Made by a program: the position numbers and the translations under genes. A DNA stretch of 64,000 nt. Origin: Canna indica. Lineage: Eukaryota > Streptophyta > Magnoliopsida > Zingiberales > Cannaceae. Positions within the stretch are counted from its first letter, which is position 1. Each line of letters starts with the position of its first letter. Location of the stretch: assembly GCA_034359265.1 (NCBI GenBank), contig CP136895.1, positions 49,246,001 to 49,310,000 on the forward strand, read 5' to 3'. Positions 44,361 through 55,368 of this stretch are shown piece after piece. Under the pieces are notes generated by a model. The model saw only the letters and a list, made by a program, of their open reading frames with translations, did not search any database and had not been told where the DNA came from.

Positions 44361-46341
44361 GATGAAGAATGCTTGCCATCTCCTCCTCCGGAACACATCT
44401 CCTTATGATTTGATCAGCACAATGCTTGTAAAGAAAGGGCTCCTCCCAAAAGTAATACTTCAGATCAAAGAAGAACTTCTTCTTTTGCTGGTAAGACATG
44501 TCCAAAGGCAAGATCTTCTTCACCAAGTAGTTGGCATAATCTACAAACCAAGGGGCTAATTGTGTAGCAAAGAGTTGTTCATCCGAAAATGTCTCCTTTA
44601 TTGTTTCTTCCTCGTGAGAATTATAGAGAGACAACCTTGATAAATAGTCTGCCACCACATTCTCAGCTCCCTTTTTGTCTCTAATCTCCAAATCAAATTC
44701 TTGTAGCAAAAGAATCCACCTAATGAGTCTTGGCTTTGCATCAGAAATTTGAGGGCTGCATGGTCAGTGTAGACAATGACTTTTGCACCTATCAAATAAG
44801 AATAAAATTATTAAATGCAAATACAATCGCTAACAATTCCTTCTCAGTTGTAGCATAATTAATTTGTGCATCATTCAAAGTCCTACTAGCATAATAAATG
44901 ACATGCAAGAGTTTATTTTTCCTTTGACCAAGTGTCGTACCTATAGCAAAATTACTAGCATCGGACATAATTTCAAAAGGTAAATCCAATTGGGGGCAAC
45001 AATAACAGGAGCTGAAATCAATTTTTGCTTCAAAGTTTCAAAAGCATGCATCCAATCATCATCAAAGTTAAAAGGAACATCTTTAATCAGAAGATTGCTC
45101 AAAGGCTTCGCAATTTGAGAGAAATCCTTTATAAATCTTCTATAAAATCCAGCATGGCCTAAAAAACTCCCGACTCCCTTGACATTTGTGGGTGGAGACA
45201 GTTTCTCAATGATTTCTATTTTGGCTCTATCAACTTCAATGCCCTTGGTTGAGACCCGGTGCCCTAAAACAACACATTCCTGTACCATAAAGTGACACTT
45301 TTCCCAATTCAAAACAAGGTTAGTTTCTTGACACCTTTTCAAAACCAAAGATAAATGATATAAACAATTATCAAAAGAAGAACCAAAAATAGAAAAATCA
45401 TCCATAAAAGCCTCAATAAATCTCTCCATCATGTCATAAAAGATTGCCATCATACACCTTTGAAAGGTGGTGGGAGCATTGCACAAAGTGTTATAAGGAC
45501 AAGTGAAGGTGGTCTTTTCTTGATCTTTCGGAGCAATAGGAATTTGATTGTAGCCCGAATATCCATCCAAGAAGCAATAATAAGTATGACCAGCCAACCT
45601 CTCAATCATTTGGTCCATGAATGGTAAAGGGAAGTGATCCTTTCTTGTTGCATCATTGAGCTTCCTATAGTCAATACACATTCTCCAACCACTCACTGTT
45701 CTTGTAGGAATGAGCTCATTATTTTCATTTTTTACAACTATAATCCCTCCTTTCTTTGGCACAACTTGAACTGGACTCACCCAAGTACTATCCGAAATTG
45801 GATAGATTATCCCAGCATCTAAGAGCTTCATCACCTCTTTCTTGACAACCGCTTTCATTGCTGGGTTCAATCTTCTTTGTGGTTGCACAAGTGGCTTGTA
45901 ACTATCTTCCATGAGGATTTTATGCATGCAAAAGGTTGGACTAATACCTTTCAAATCTAATATTTGCCAACCAATTGCAGTCTTGTGATCTCGAAGCACT
46001 CTAAGCAATTTCTCCTCCTCCAAAGCATTCAAAGAGGCACTAATAGTGACCGGATAAGTTTCTCCCTCTCCAAGGAACACATATCTCAAGGTAGAAGGTA
46101 GTTGTTTCAGCTCTAAGTTGGGTGGTTCATCACTAGCTTGTTGAACTTCCTCTTCAATCTTGAAAGTGGTGAATTTAGGCTTGAACACCAAAGATTGAGC
46201 TTCCAAAATCTCATGACATAATTTTAGCTTGTCATCTTCTATTTCTTCCACAACATTGGGGTTCATTAGGCAAGCCTCCAGAGGGAGAGTAGTAGAGCTT
46301 GCTCTAAAGGAAGTAGCCACCACTTCATCAATGGTAACCAT
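44361..46341 (-). pseudogene. pol: Athila reverse transcriptase and RNase H
   Basis: RT is open from 46341 to 44941: PQRRLNPAMKAVVKKEVMKL, SGWRMCIDYRKLNDATRKDH, then FMDDFSIFG (catalytic Asp pair present, near 45395). About ten residues that normally lie between TFTCPY and LCNAPTTFQ are missing, an in-frame deletion near 45490. RNase H continues in a shifted frame from 44989 (MSDASNFAIG, then TTEKELLAIVFAF) and, after another shift, [13 protein letters not shown]. The segment from 44709 ([20 protein letters not shown]) is the RNase H end and connection. Confidence 0.8.
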
Positions 46342-47087
46342 TCTAAGACAAGCTTCAGCCTCCAGAAATCAACCGGAAAGATGAGCTTGTCTACTTTCAC
46401 CAAAACATCTTCAATGATGCCTCCTGGATGCTTGATAGACCTATCCGTCAATTGCAAGGAAACAATAGTAGGCTTCGTTTCTCCAACTCCAAGCTTCCTA
46501 AAAATAGACAAAGGCATCAAGTTAATGCTAGCACCAAGATCACAAAAAGCTTTATTGAAATAAACATCACCAATAACACATGGAATTGTAAAACTCCATG
46601 GATCCTTTAGTTTAGGAGGCAATTTATTTTGCAATATAGCACTACATTCCTCGGTGAGCATCATGGTCTCATCATCCTTAATCTTCTTCTTCTGAGAGAG
46701 AATTTTCTTCATGAATTTTGCATAGCTTGGCATTTGTTCAAGAGCTTGAGCAAAGGGAATGTTGATTTGTAGCTTCTTGAACACCTCTAGAAACTTATAG
46801 AATTGTTTCTCTTGTTGTTCCTTCCTTTGTTGCTTCAACCTTTGAGGGTAAGGGATTGGGGGGTCATATACTGAAGGTGTTGGAGCTTTTTCTTCTTTTT
46901 CCACACCTTTGTTGCGCCTCATTGGAATCCCATACTTCTTCTCCTTAGGTGGCTCCACATTAGTCTCATTAGAGGGCTTTTCTTCCTCCTTTGCTTCTTC
47001 TTTTTCTGGTTCGGCCAGCTCCTTTCCACTCCTCAAAGTGATTGCCTTCACATGCTCTCTTGGGTTTGCAATTGTGTTGCTAAACAA
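46266..47087 (-). pseudogene. Athila aspartic protease and preceding linker
   Basis: The N-terminal half is a Lys/Glu-rich linker (EKEEAKEEEKPS). The protease core is FCDLGASINLMPLSIFRKL at about 46515-46570, where D-L-G is the normal form in Athila, then HPGGIIEDVLVKVDKLIFPV. The frame is lost near 46370, just before the RT frame starts at 46341. The linker frame starts after a short gap and stop following gag. Confidence 0.75.
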
Positions 47088-47181
47088 GGAACCTTGTGGC
47101 CTTTCCGCTAGTTGCTTAGATATCTATACCAGTTGACTTTCTATGTTCCTAATTGATGCATCTTGATTTCTAAACATGGTA

Positions 47182-48294
47182 TCAGTTCCTAAATTGAGAT
47201 TCAGTCCTCTCCACAAAAGAAGTAGTGTTTTTCATGAATTGTTGCAATGTATCCTCCAAATTGGACTTCTTCTCTTGAGGGAGTTGATTGAATTGTTGCT
47301 TAGGTGCACCTTGATTGCCCCATGAGAAATTAAGATGGTTCCTCCACCCTGGATTGTAAGTGTTGGAGAAGGGATTATTTCTTGGAGCGTTACCCATGTA
47401 ATTGACTTGTTCTTCTTGTGAAGGGTCTGCATTACATTCACCATTGGGATGATTACTTCCACAAAAATCACAAACCATCACTTGAGCATGAACTGCATGG
47501 ACAACATTGGCATTTATCCCCAATTGCTTTTGAATGGCCACATTTTGCATGGAGAGAGCTTTGATTTGTGCTAGAATTGCACTACTAGTATCAACTTCTT
47601 GTATTCCCTTCTTTTGAACTCTCTCTATAGGCTTTCGGTAGTTGTTGCTTGCCATGACTTCAAAAAGCACTTGTGACTCCTTTGGTGTCTTATTGTCGAG
47701 AGATCCTCCCGCTGCCACATCTACCATAACTAGAGAACTAAGCAAAAGACCATTGTAGAAGGTCTGGATTTGCATCCAAAGAGGGATGCCATGGTGAGGA
47801 CATCTTCTTAGTAACTCCTTGTACCTTTCCCAAGCTTCATAGAATGATTCTCCCTCTCCTTGAGCAAAGGATGTGATGTCATTCCTCATTCTGGCTGATT
47901 TTGCAGGAGGGAAATATTACTCCAAGAACCTCTTAGCCACAATATCCCAAGTAGCGAGGTTTCCTTGAGGTAGAGATTTCACCCATGCCTTAGCCTTGTC
48001 CCTCAATGAGAAAGGGAAAAGCCTAAATTTAATAGCATTGTCACTCGCTCCATTTATCTTGATTGTGTCACATATCTCCAAAAAGATGCTAATGTGAGCA
48101 TTGGGATCTTCACTAGGCAATCCTCCAAATTGGCAATTTTGTTGAACAAATTGGATGAGCGAACGCTTGATCTCAAAATTGTTTGCTTGAATCGGTGGCC
48201 TTAAGATGCTCAATACACAACCATCAAGATTTGGAGCTAAATAGTCCTACATAGGCCTATTGTTTGGTTCAGGAACTTCATTTTCATCCTCCAT
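47182..48294 (-). pseudogene. gag: Athila gag, two nonsense codons
   Basis: ATG at 48294 (MEDENEVPEPNNRP); the frame stays constant to 47182, interrupted by TAG at 48249 and TAA near 47917. Core blocks: RPPIQANNFEIKRSLIQFVQ, FGGLPSEDPNAHISIFLEIC, LRDKAKAWVKSLP, ESFYEAWERYKELLRRCPHH, all typical of Athila gag. Zinc knuckle C-x2-C-x3-H-x4-C (CDFCGSNHPNGEC) is intact near 47440-47480. Confidence 0.85.
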
Positions 48295-48510
48295 GATGTT
48301 GCTTTGAGTATCTTCAACGACTCTTCTTTCTCTCCTTAGTCGATGAAAAGTTAGTTTCAATCTCTGGATCAAAGAGCAAGTCACCAAAACACCGACTCCT
48401 TTGTATAAACTATAGAAATCAAGAAAAACAAGTGAAGACAAAATTTAAAACAAAAACAAAAACAAATCCAAACTAGTATCCAATTAGCTAGTATTAATAT
48501 TGATTGACTA

Positions 48511-48534
48511 TCCCCGGCAACGGCACCAAAAACT
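48511..48534 (-). other. Athila primer-binding site
   Basis: Complement of TTTTTGGTGCCGTTGCCGGG, adjacent to the LTR. This differs by one base from the TGGCGCCGTTGCCGGGG form usual for Athila. Confidence 0.75.
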
Positions 48535-49831
48535 TGATGTGAAACAAGCAAGTATACTAGTTCGTACAAGTAATAAAATGATGAGAAAAGTATCATTCCC
48601 ACGAGGATATAATCAAGTACCGAAATTGACTAATATGGAATGCTATTTGGACAATCAAATTGGAATGAATTGAGTGCTGAACTTAAATAAAAAAATTGAG
48701 CAGAATAATTGCAAGAAAATTAAAGAAAGAGTTCAAGATAATGAAATGGATGCTAGGGCTAATTGATTTCACCTAACTATTGATTAAGATACCTTGGATT
48801 TATTTATTTAGCCTTTACCTTAATTCATTAATGATCGAATTCCCGAAATTAATTGCAAGCCTTTCTCAAGGTCAAGTAATTCTCTTCTACTCAAATTGAA
48901 TGACTAATCTCTTAGTTACAAACTAATTCAAGAGAAGGTTTAAGTTCTATGGAATTCTTGCAATGACCACATGAATCGTGTTTGCCTATCTCTTGTTATA
49001 GCTCAATTCATGGTGTTTATAATGAGAAGCAATGTTTATAAACCATTTCTCAAGTTATTGCAAACCAACAAATCAATTGAATGATGATCAAGCACTCAAT
49101 AGCATTAAGAACAATTATAAACACTTAATTATAGAGTAAAAGCATGAATAACATTAATCCAAAAGTATCAAAACCAAATAGTTGGCTACATCAACGCCCT
49201 AGCTAAGAAATTTAGTTCATAATGGATGAAATTAAACAACTAAAATAGATGAAAGATGAAAGAAAAGAGAAGGAAGCCATGGAAACAATGAGAAGATGCA
49301 ACTAGATTGACTTGTTGATGAAGAAGGACTTCTCCAACTTGCCGAACACCTTGGAAATCCCCCTCTTGATTACTTTGAGTCTCCACCTCTTTCTTGCCAT
49401 ACCCTATTGTGTGCTTCACTCTCCTCCTCATTAGGGTCGGCCACCCTCTATTTTTCTGTAGCAATTAATCAAATTTTAGCCTTCCTATCTTGTTTTCAGC
49501 CTTTCTATCTTGTTGTCTTCTTGATGGAAAATTCATTCTTATTGGATCCAAATCTTCTTCTAAGTGAGATAAAGGTAGGTCCAATAATCATTTGAGTGGA
49601 TTTGACTCCCACAACTCATTAGCTTAGTGGATCCTCGCTCTTTCAAGTGCTGGACCAAAACATGATGTAACTTGGGATGCCGCTCCGAGGCCTTCAATGC
49701 ACAAATTGGCTCAAGTGGTCAACATGAACGTTTTTGCTCTTTCTCTAGCTTTCTAAAACATCAAACGACGTGTTTTATTAGTAGTATTGTATAATCTTTG
49801 CTAAATTTGTATATAAAAATTAATCTTATCA
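48535..49831 (-). repeat. 5' LTR of the Athila element
   Basis: 1297 bases, TGATGTGAAAC...TTATCA, followed directly by TSD GTCAT (49832-49836). Lacks about 130 bases present in the 3' LTR. Confidence 0.9.
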
Positions 49832-49836
49832 GTCAT

Positions 49837-50230
49837 CAGCGACGGCTTTGAGGTTGCGGCCCAGAAAATACGATACACTTTTAGTAACGACTTTCCCACA
49901 TATATTAACCTGTAACCGAAAAGTTTTAAAATTTCTAATTTCCATTAATACATTGATACATTTAACCTGATACATAACTCATACGCCCATACACACATCC
50001 ATTCACATACACATCAAAGATACACCCAGATATAAATCAAAACAATTATACTTATATTTATAATTATCCACAATCATATAAAAACTATTCCAATTCAAAA
50101 CTATTGTATCAATATCCAAACAAAATAATAAACCTCTCAACAACGGTGGAGGAAGGTCTGGATCATAATATGGCGGGGTCTGGAGTGCTTGGGTGTACAC
50201 CCGCGTGGACTGGCTCGAGGACGACGAATC
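49837..50230 (-). other. CACTA 3' untranslated and subterminal sequence
   Basis: CAGCGACGGC at 49837 continues the subterminal repeat pattern interrupted at 40564. The remainder is AT-rich and non-coding, downstream of the Transposase_24 gene. Confidence 0.6.
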
Positions 50231-51683
50231 TTATGATGTCGAAGGGATGCCTACTCCGGTATGAGCTGAGATGTTGCGTAGCATAGCATGCATCTCTGCC
50301 AGCATCTGACTCTGACACTCAATCGTCTCACTCTGACGCGCGATCGTCTCCTCCAATGTCCTTATCCTGCTGCTCTGATCATAATTAGTCCTGGAGCTGG
50401 ACGGCCGCTCACCAGCGGCCGAAGGGGTCGGTACCCCAAGTGGACCGAGCACGGCTCACGCATAGCCATTGTTTGCAAAGCGATATACGCTTTTGTGGTC
50501 CCAGCCACCTGCAGCCTTGACCCACGCTCCTGCGTCAAAGTCCTCGGGGGTGCCCCCGTGCTGCATCACCATCTGAGTGTAGGTCTCCTACTCGAGTTTG
50601 ATTTTTTGTTTCATATTTTTCCTAATACTTAAATTATAAATAAATAATGAATAATTTGAATAAATATACTTACCATAATGATTGCAGTGCGGGTGTCGAT
50701 GTACTCCCCCATCCCATGTCCTCGACGGTGAGTCCGCTCAAACACCTCCATCAGGGAGGGTTGCTAGACAGTCCCATCGTCCATCACCATTGTCTACATT
50801 TACAAAACAAATACATTATTTATTACACAGAGTAATAAATAAAATATATAATTGAATTTAAGGTATAATACTTACCATACGACGACCGTGCACTACAAAT
50901 GATATTGAGCCGCCGGTGTGACGCGCTCCTCCCTTGGACATGCGGTTTCTAGTCGTGGTCCTAGAAACCTCCTGCCATCGATCCGTCGACCATAATGCCA
51001 TGAGCTGGTCCCATATATCTGGAGTAATCCAATTGGGGTCGTATCCCCGAGTCTCCGCGATGTTTGTGGTCCCAGCTCGGGCCATCGCTTGGGACCGGGC
51101 CTGCCCCAACTGGTCATTGTACCTTTGCCGAGAAATAGCCTCCCAGACAGTGTAAATAAAGGACCTTTGGCCCTCAGCCCATGTATAGCGAGCCTGTAAA
51201 AATAATAATATCAGTACCAATATTAATCATCATGTATAAAAAAAAATTAATATGTGCCTCAAACTCGCGCCATAGCACGTCGACGTGCTCACGGGGCACG
51301 TGAGACCACGTGGGCCATGTCCCATGCATGTATCGTCGGACCGTAGAAGATATGGTCCTCGGCACATCCTCCTGCTTGAACCTGCACAATAAAAATAAAG
51401 TTCAATATTATATTATGATATAATGAATTTGTAATAATTCATAATTCATGATACATTACCTCTCCCCAATCACACTAATGAGTCTACGTGACTCTGTGGC
51501 TGGCAGAAGCTACCAATTATTCGGCCCACGTGGCCACCTGCGTCTCGATGAACTAGCCTCGACGGCATGAGGATCAACGACAGTAGTATCATCGGCAAGA
51601 GGATCAGTAGCAGGAGGAAGTGCTGGAGTCTGACCGATCAGAGTCTCCGAAGCTCTCGTCCGACGATAACCACGACCCACCAT
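50231..51683 (-). pseudogene. CACTA second gene, Transposase_24-like, five predicted exons
   Basis: Minus-strand exon model: E1 51683-51460 (ATG; donor GTAATG), E2 51381-51258 (acceptor TTGTGCAG; donor would be GC), E3 51193-50876 (acceptor TTTTTACAG; donor GTAAGT), E4 50793-50674 (donor GTAAGT), E5 50587-50231. E2 has FKQEDVPRTISSTVRRYMHG and E3 has WITPDIWDQLMALWSTDRWQ followed by NRMSKGGARHTGGSISFV, the core of the plant Transposase_24 (Ptta/En/Spm) family. E5 has a coiled coil (SRIRTLEETIARQSETIECQ). In-frame stops occur at 51510 (E1), in E4 and near 50460 (E5). It corresponds to the DNA-binding partner gene in other CACTA elements; that role is inferred. Confidence 0.7.
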
Positions 51684-51755
51684 ATCTGTCGAATAAGCAT
51701 ATAATTAGATTATATATATAGTAGAGATAGATTTAATATAAGATATATTTTACAA

Positions 51756-53368
51756 TTATTCTTCATCATTTGTGTAATTGTCTTCGAATTCTTCTTCTTC
51801 TTCTTCTTCATCATCTTCTTCATCTTCTTCATCTCCACCTTCCTCAACTTCACGATCATCATCAATAAGATATTCAACTTCTAATTGAACTAACGTTGTG
51901 TCCGCATCATCGAGTATTGGAATAATATGATCTACTGCGGGAGGATCCTCTTCTTGATAGAAATCATCTATCACATCAGGTATCGTCTCATTTTCACCCA
52001 CTATCGGATCAATTCTTCCCCTAGCTTTAGTCTTACAGACAACACGCCAATCTGCTATATCTTTATTTCTAGCCGGATACTTCGCGTAATATACTTGTTC
52101 GGCTTGTGATGCCAATATAAAAGGATCATTTGCTGCAAATTTCAATTTGTAATTAACCTCAACAAGTTTGTATTTTGGATGAACTTTCATGCCCCTTTCT
52201 GTTGTATCAAACCAATGACATCTAAATAGGATAACTGATTTCAAGTCGAAGTAGTGCAATTCTATCACTTCTTCCACCAATCCATAAAAATCCATATCAC
52301 ATTCAATATACGTTGTCCCTTTCACGTAGACATCGGCATTCATCGTCTTCTTTGTAAATGCATATTCAACCGTGTGAAATTTATACCCATTAACAAAATA
52401 TCCGCTATAACACGACACTAGTCGCGACGGTCCACTAACAAACTCAAATATTCTATCATCTATTTCAGCTCTGTGATCTTTGCTCTAAGCCCGAATCCAA
52501 GTAGGGAAATCATGATTCCATAATCTCTCCAATTCTTCATCGTTGTGAATAGAGTATTTTTGCACCATCTCAATGTCAAATATTTCAATGAATTGTTCAA
52601 TCTCTGGACATTTGAGTAATACGTAGAATTGTGCAAAATGATATGCTTCATCGCTTAACTGTCGAGATGGACGAGAACCAAAAGCGATTAGAGTGACAAA
52701 ACATATTTAAACGTCCATCTGAATGTCAAACTCCCCCGTCGTCGTTACGTGGAAGATGATCAAATATTGTCTGTACTGTCGAATCAAAGTAAAATGAGCA
52801 GAATGTTAAAACATCTTGGATGATATATATACTATTAAGATATTGATCCTTCAACAGTTGCAGTGTTCTTTACTTTTTTCTTCAGACGATTCATGTATCT
52901 TTTAAATAAATACATCCACCGGTATTGAACGGGGCCACCAACTTGTGCCTCGTATGCCAAGTGTATCGGTAGATGCTCCGTCGAGTCAAATAAAGCAAGA
53001 AGGAAAAACTGCTCCAGTTTGTATATAATTTCAACAATATTAATTTCAAGTGCTGACATATCTTTGACTCGTAGGACATTTGCACAAATGTTTCTAAAAA
53101 ACATACTTAATTCAGTCAACGGACCCCAAATATTATTAGGTAGAAGATCTCAAAATGCGATTGAAAGCAATCTCTGCATGAATACTTGGCAATTGTGGCT
53201 CTTCATCCCCGATATTTTGCAATCATCGATGTTCACACATCGAGATAAGTTTGAAGCATATCCATCGGGTAATCTGAGTTCTTTTATCCATTGACAAACA
53301 TCTTTGATCTGTTGTTTATTTAACACATACGGGGCGTTCGGCTTCAGATATCGTCCGTTGACCTCTTA
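51756..53368 (-). pseudogene. TNP2: TNP2 transposase, C-terminal half (DUF4218 and DUF4216)
   Basis: Directly at 53368 the frame reads KPNAPYVLNKQQIKDVCQWI, continuing the N-terminal half cut off at 62092. 53119-52835 is DUF4218 (LEQFFLLALFDSTEHLPIHL, then GGPVQYRWMYLFKRYMNRLK). After a region with several stops, 52418-51756 is DUF4216 (YGLVEEVIELHYFDLKSVIL, then NDPFILASQAEQVYYAKYP), ending in an acidic Glu/Asp tail. Stops lie between the domains and near 53120. Confidence 0.85.
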
Positions 53369-53373
53369 TAACT
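53369..53373. repeat. Target-site duplication TAACT (left copy)
   Basis: TAACT precedes the LTR start TGTAAG at 53374 and follows the LTR end TGACA at 62087-62091. Perfect 5-bp TSD. Removing the element rejoins the TNP2 gene. Confidence 0.92.
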
Positions 53374-55184
53374 TGTAAGATTCGGAAAAGTTTCCTAATA
53401 TAAAAATCTGTTTTGGTGCAGCGCGCCGGACCCGGGGGCAGTCGAGTCGAGCCTCAGGATCATCTCGAGTGAAAAGGTATGACTCGGCTAATGATTCATG
53501 AAACCTATGTGGATGATAAACTTTCCTTTTATGAAATCATACCTTAAATAAAGTTAACTTGAGTCATGTTATGGGTTGAGTCGGAACCCAAGTTGAGTTC
53601 GGATTTAGTCGAGTTCCGGGTATGAGTTAAGTGAGTCTTGAGGCCATCTTTGAAAAGATGGATGAGGGAATAAAACCCTCTTATTACAGCCATGTGACTC
53701 ATCCTTTGAGTCGCACAAGGACGCCTAGGGAGAAGAGGAGAAGAAGCAAGGAGGAGGCTTGGGGCTTGGATCGATCCGGGATTCACGTCGTCGCCAGAAA
53801 AATTTCAAGTCGTCGTCACCCGATCCTTGTTTCTCCGCAATCTAGGTGAGTGGTTATGTTTTGAAGCTTGGGGGAGGCGGGTGGACGAACCATAGATGAA
53901 ATAGGTTGAGTTCTCGCGATCCTTTCGACGAATCTTGATTTCCAACAATGTGTGTTCACTGTTTTATGAGGTTTCTTGTCGAAAAGGGGAAAGGTCATGC
54001 CGAAATTTTCCCCAATTCCCTTTACGGCAAGAAGGCCCTTAGATGACCTTATATCACTGTTTGATGTAGTTCCCTTTGTACATCTCGGGTATTATGAAGT
54101 ATGCTCTCCCTAGAAATCCCTTGAAGTGGCCGAACGAACCCTACAACTCATGAAGAGAGTTCGGCCAAAGAAGAGGGAAAGGTAAATTAGTTCATTGGTA
54201 TTTGAGTTGTATGCGGAATTGAAGAGGTAAAGGTATAGCTAGAGTCTCCTCGCTCTTTTCCTACCACCAGGGCCATGGCCGAGCAAGGTCTTCAATGCTC
54301 ATGGTTTGGCCAAGGTTAGGGAGAGGAGGAGAGATTAGCTTTAGATGGAAATTGCATGATTATAACGATCATACATAGAGATATGACAATACTTAGGAAG
54401 AACACCAAACTTAGCAAGTAGCTTGATTGATTTTGAATTGTAGAAATGCTAGTTTTAATACCATTCTTAGAATTAGATCCTTAAACTTTGGATGTTGACA
54501 TTGTTACCATGTTTTGAATTTCATACATGTTATTTAAATTCATTACTACCTTGCCATGCTAGATAGTTGCTCCTTATTGTGCTAATATTCCTAAGGTAGT
54601 ATAAAAATTGTTATGTATATACATTGTGGTCATATATGATGAAGGTTGCAATATTTGAATATTTTCCTTTCGATTATACATGCTGCCCTAAATGGACCCG
54701 TTGGGGTCGTAATCACATTAGAAATAAACTTACCTCCTTGTACATTTTCTTTGATGCCTTATATGATATATGCATGATTGAGGCTTATGTGGAGGTTCAT
54801 TTGAGCCACTCACTGAGTCCCAAGTGGACTCACAGTTTATTCTTATTTTTGTAGAGCATGAGCAGTGACTTGGTATGTCGACATGGTGCAGCTGGTGGGT
54901 GGGAGGCGGTGCCATATCTGATAGTGGTGTCCATAAGTCTTAGACAGTTGTAGTTGAAAAAGTATTGTAGAATCTTGTTTCTTGAACATTCAGTTTCTTT
55001 GATGTTGATGTTTCTACTCGTTTTGGAAAACATATGGATTGTGACTTTGCAAACTTTTTACAAAGTATGATGAGATTTCTTTTACTCGAAGTGTCTTAAT
55101 TTTATTGGTGTCAGTGTAGACAGTAGGCTACAGGGCAGGAGGTAGGCCCTGGCCGATCACACTAGCCTCAGTTGGGGTCTAACA
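53374..55184 (+). repeat. 5' LTR of the chromovirus at 53374 (1811 bp, internally deleted)
   Basis: TGTAAGATTCGG...GGTCTAACA. Relative to the 3' LTR it lacks about 60 bases near 53980, about 640 near 54690 and about 40 near 54942. The large missing block is present in the older relative at 16190-16560, so these are deletions in this copy. Confidence 0.88.
53846..54854 (+). other. Candidate GT-AG intron inside the 5' LTR
   Basis: Donor TCTAG|GTGAGTGG at 53846, acceptor TTATTTTTGTAG|AG ending at 54854. Same contexts as at 15224-16754 and 60007-61718. If used, splicing would remove most of the LTR leader from transcripts. Prediction only. Confidence 0.45.
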
Positions 55185-55188
55185 AAGT

Positions 55189-55200
55189 TGGTATCAGAGC
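55189..55200 (+). other. Primer-binding site (initiator tRNA-Met)
   Basis: TGGTATCAGAGC four bases after the LTR end; complementary to the last 12 bases of initiator tRNA-Met. Confidence 0.92.
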
Positions 55201-55368
55201 ACTAGGTTAGGTCTTGCATATGCTAGCGTGCCAACTTACGGTATAGTTATGCTACGAGATTGGACGACCATTCCTGCACTGAGTGCACCATGCAGTTAGT
55301 AAGTTTAAGAGCTCTATGTTAAGAATTTATTATGTGACATGCAACTTCTTTCTTTCCTGTGTTATAGA

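Larger units (their letters stand above)
40565..49831 (-). mobile_element. Athila-lineage gypsy element, complete with TSD
   Basis: LTRs at 40565-41992 and 48535-49831, TG...CA, TSD GTCAT. On the minus strand: 5' LTR, PBS of the Athila form (TTTGGTGCCGTTGCCGGGGA), gag, protease, RT, RNase H, integrase, a 1.3 kb non-coding region and the 3' LTR. Domain order and the D-L-G protease motif fit Athila. By eye about 14 of the first 175 LTR positions differ, so the insertion is not recent. The element sits in the subterminal region of the CACTA transposon. Confidence 0.9.

Noticed and set aside
46500..46570. D-L-G in the Athila protease as an inactivating mutation
   Set aside because: D-L-G-A-S is the normal active-site form in the Athila lineage.
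55189..55200. TGGTATCAGAGC sites as tRNA gene remnants
   Set aside because: They are only 10-12 bases, always next to an LTR end, and act as primer-binding sites; no cloverleaf sequence follows.
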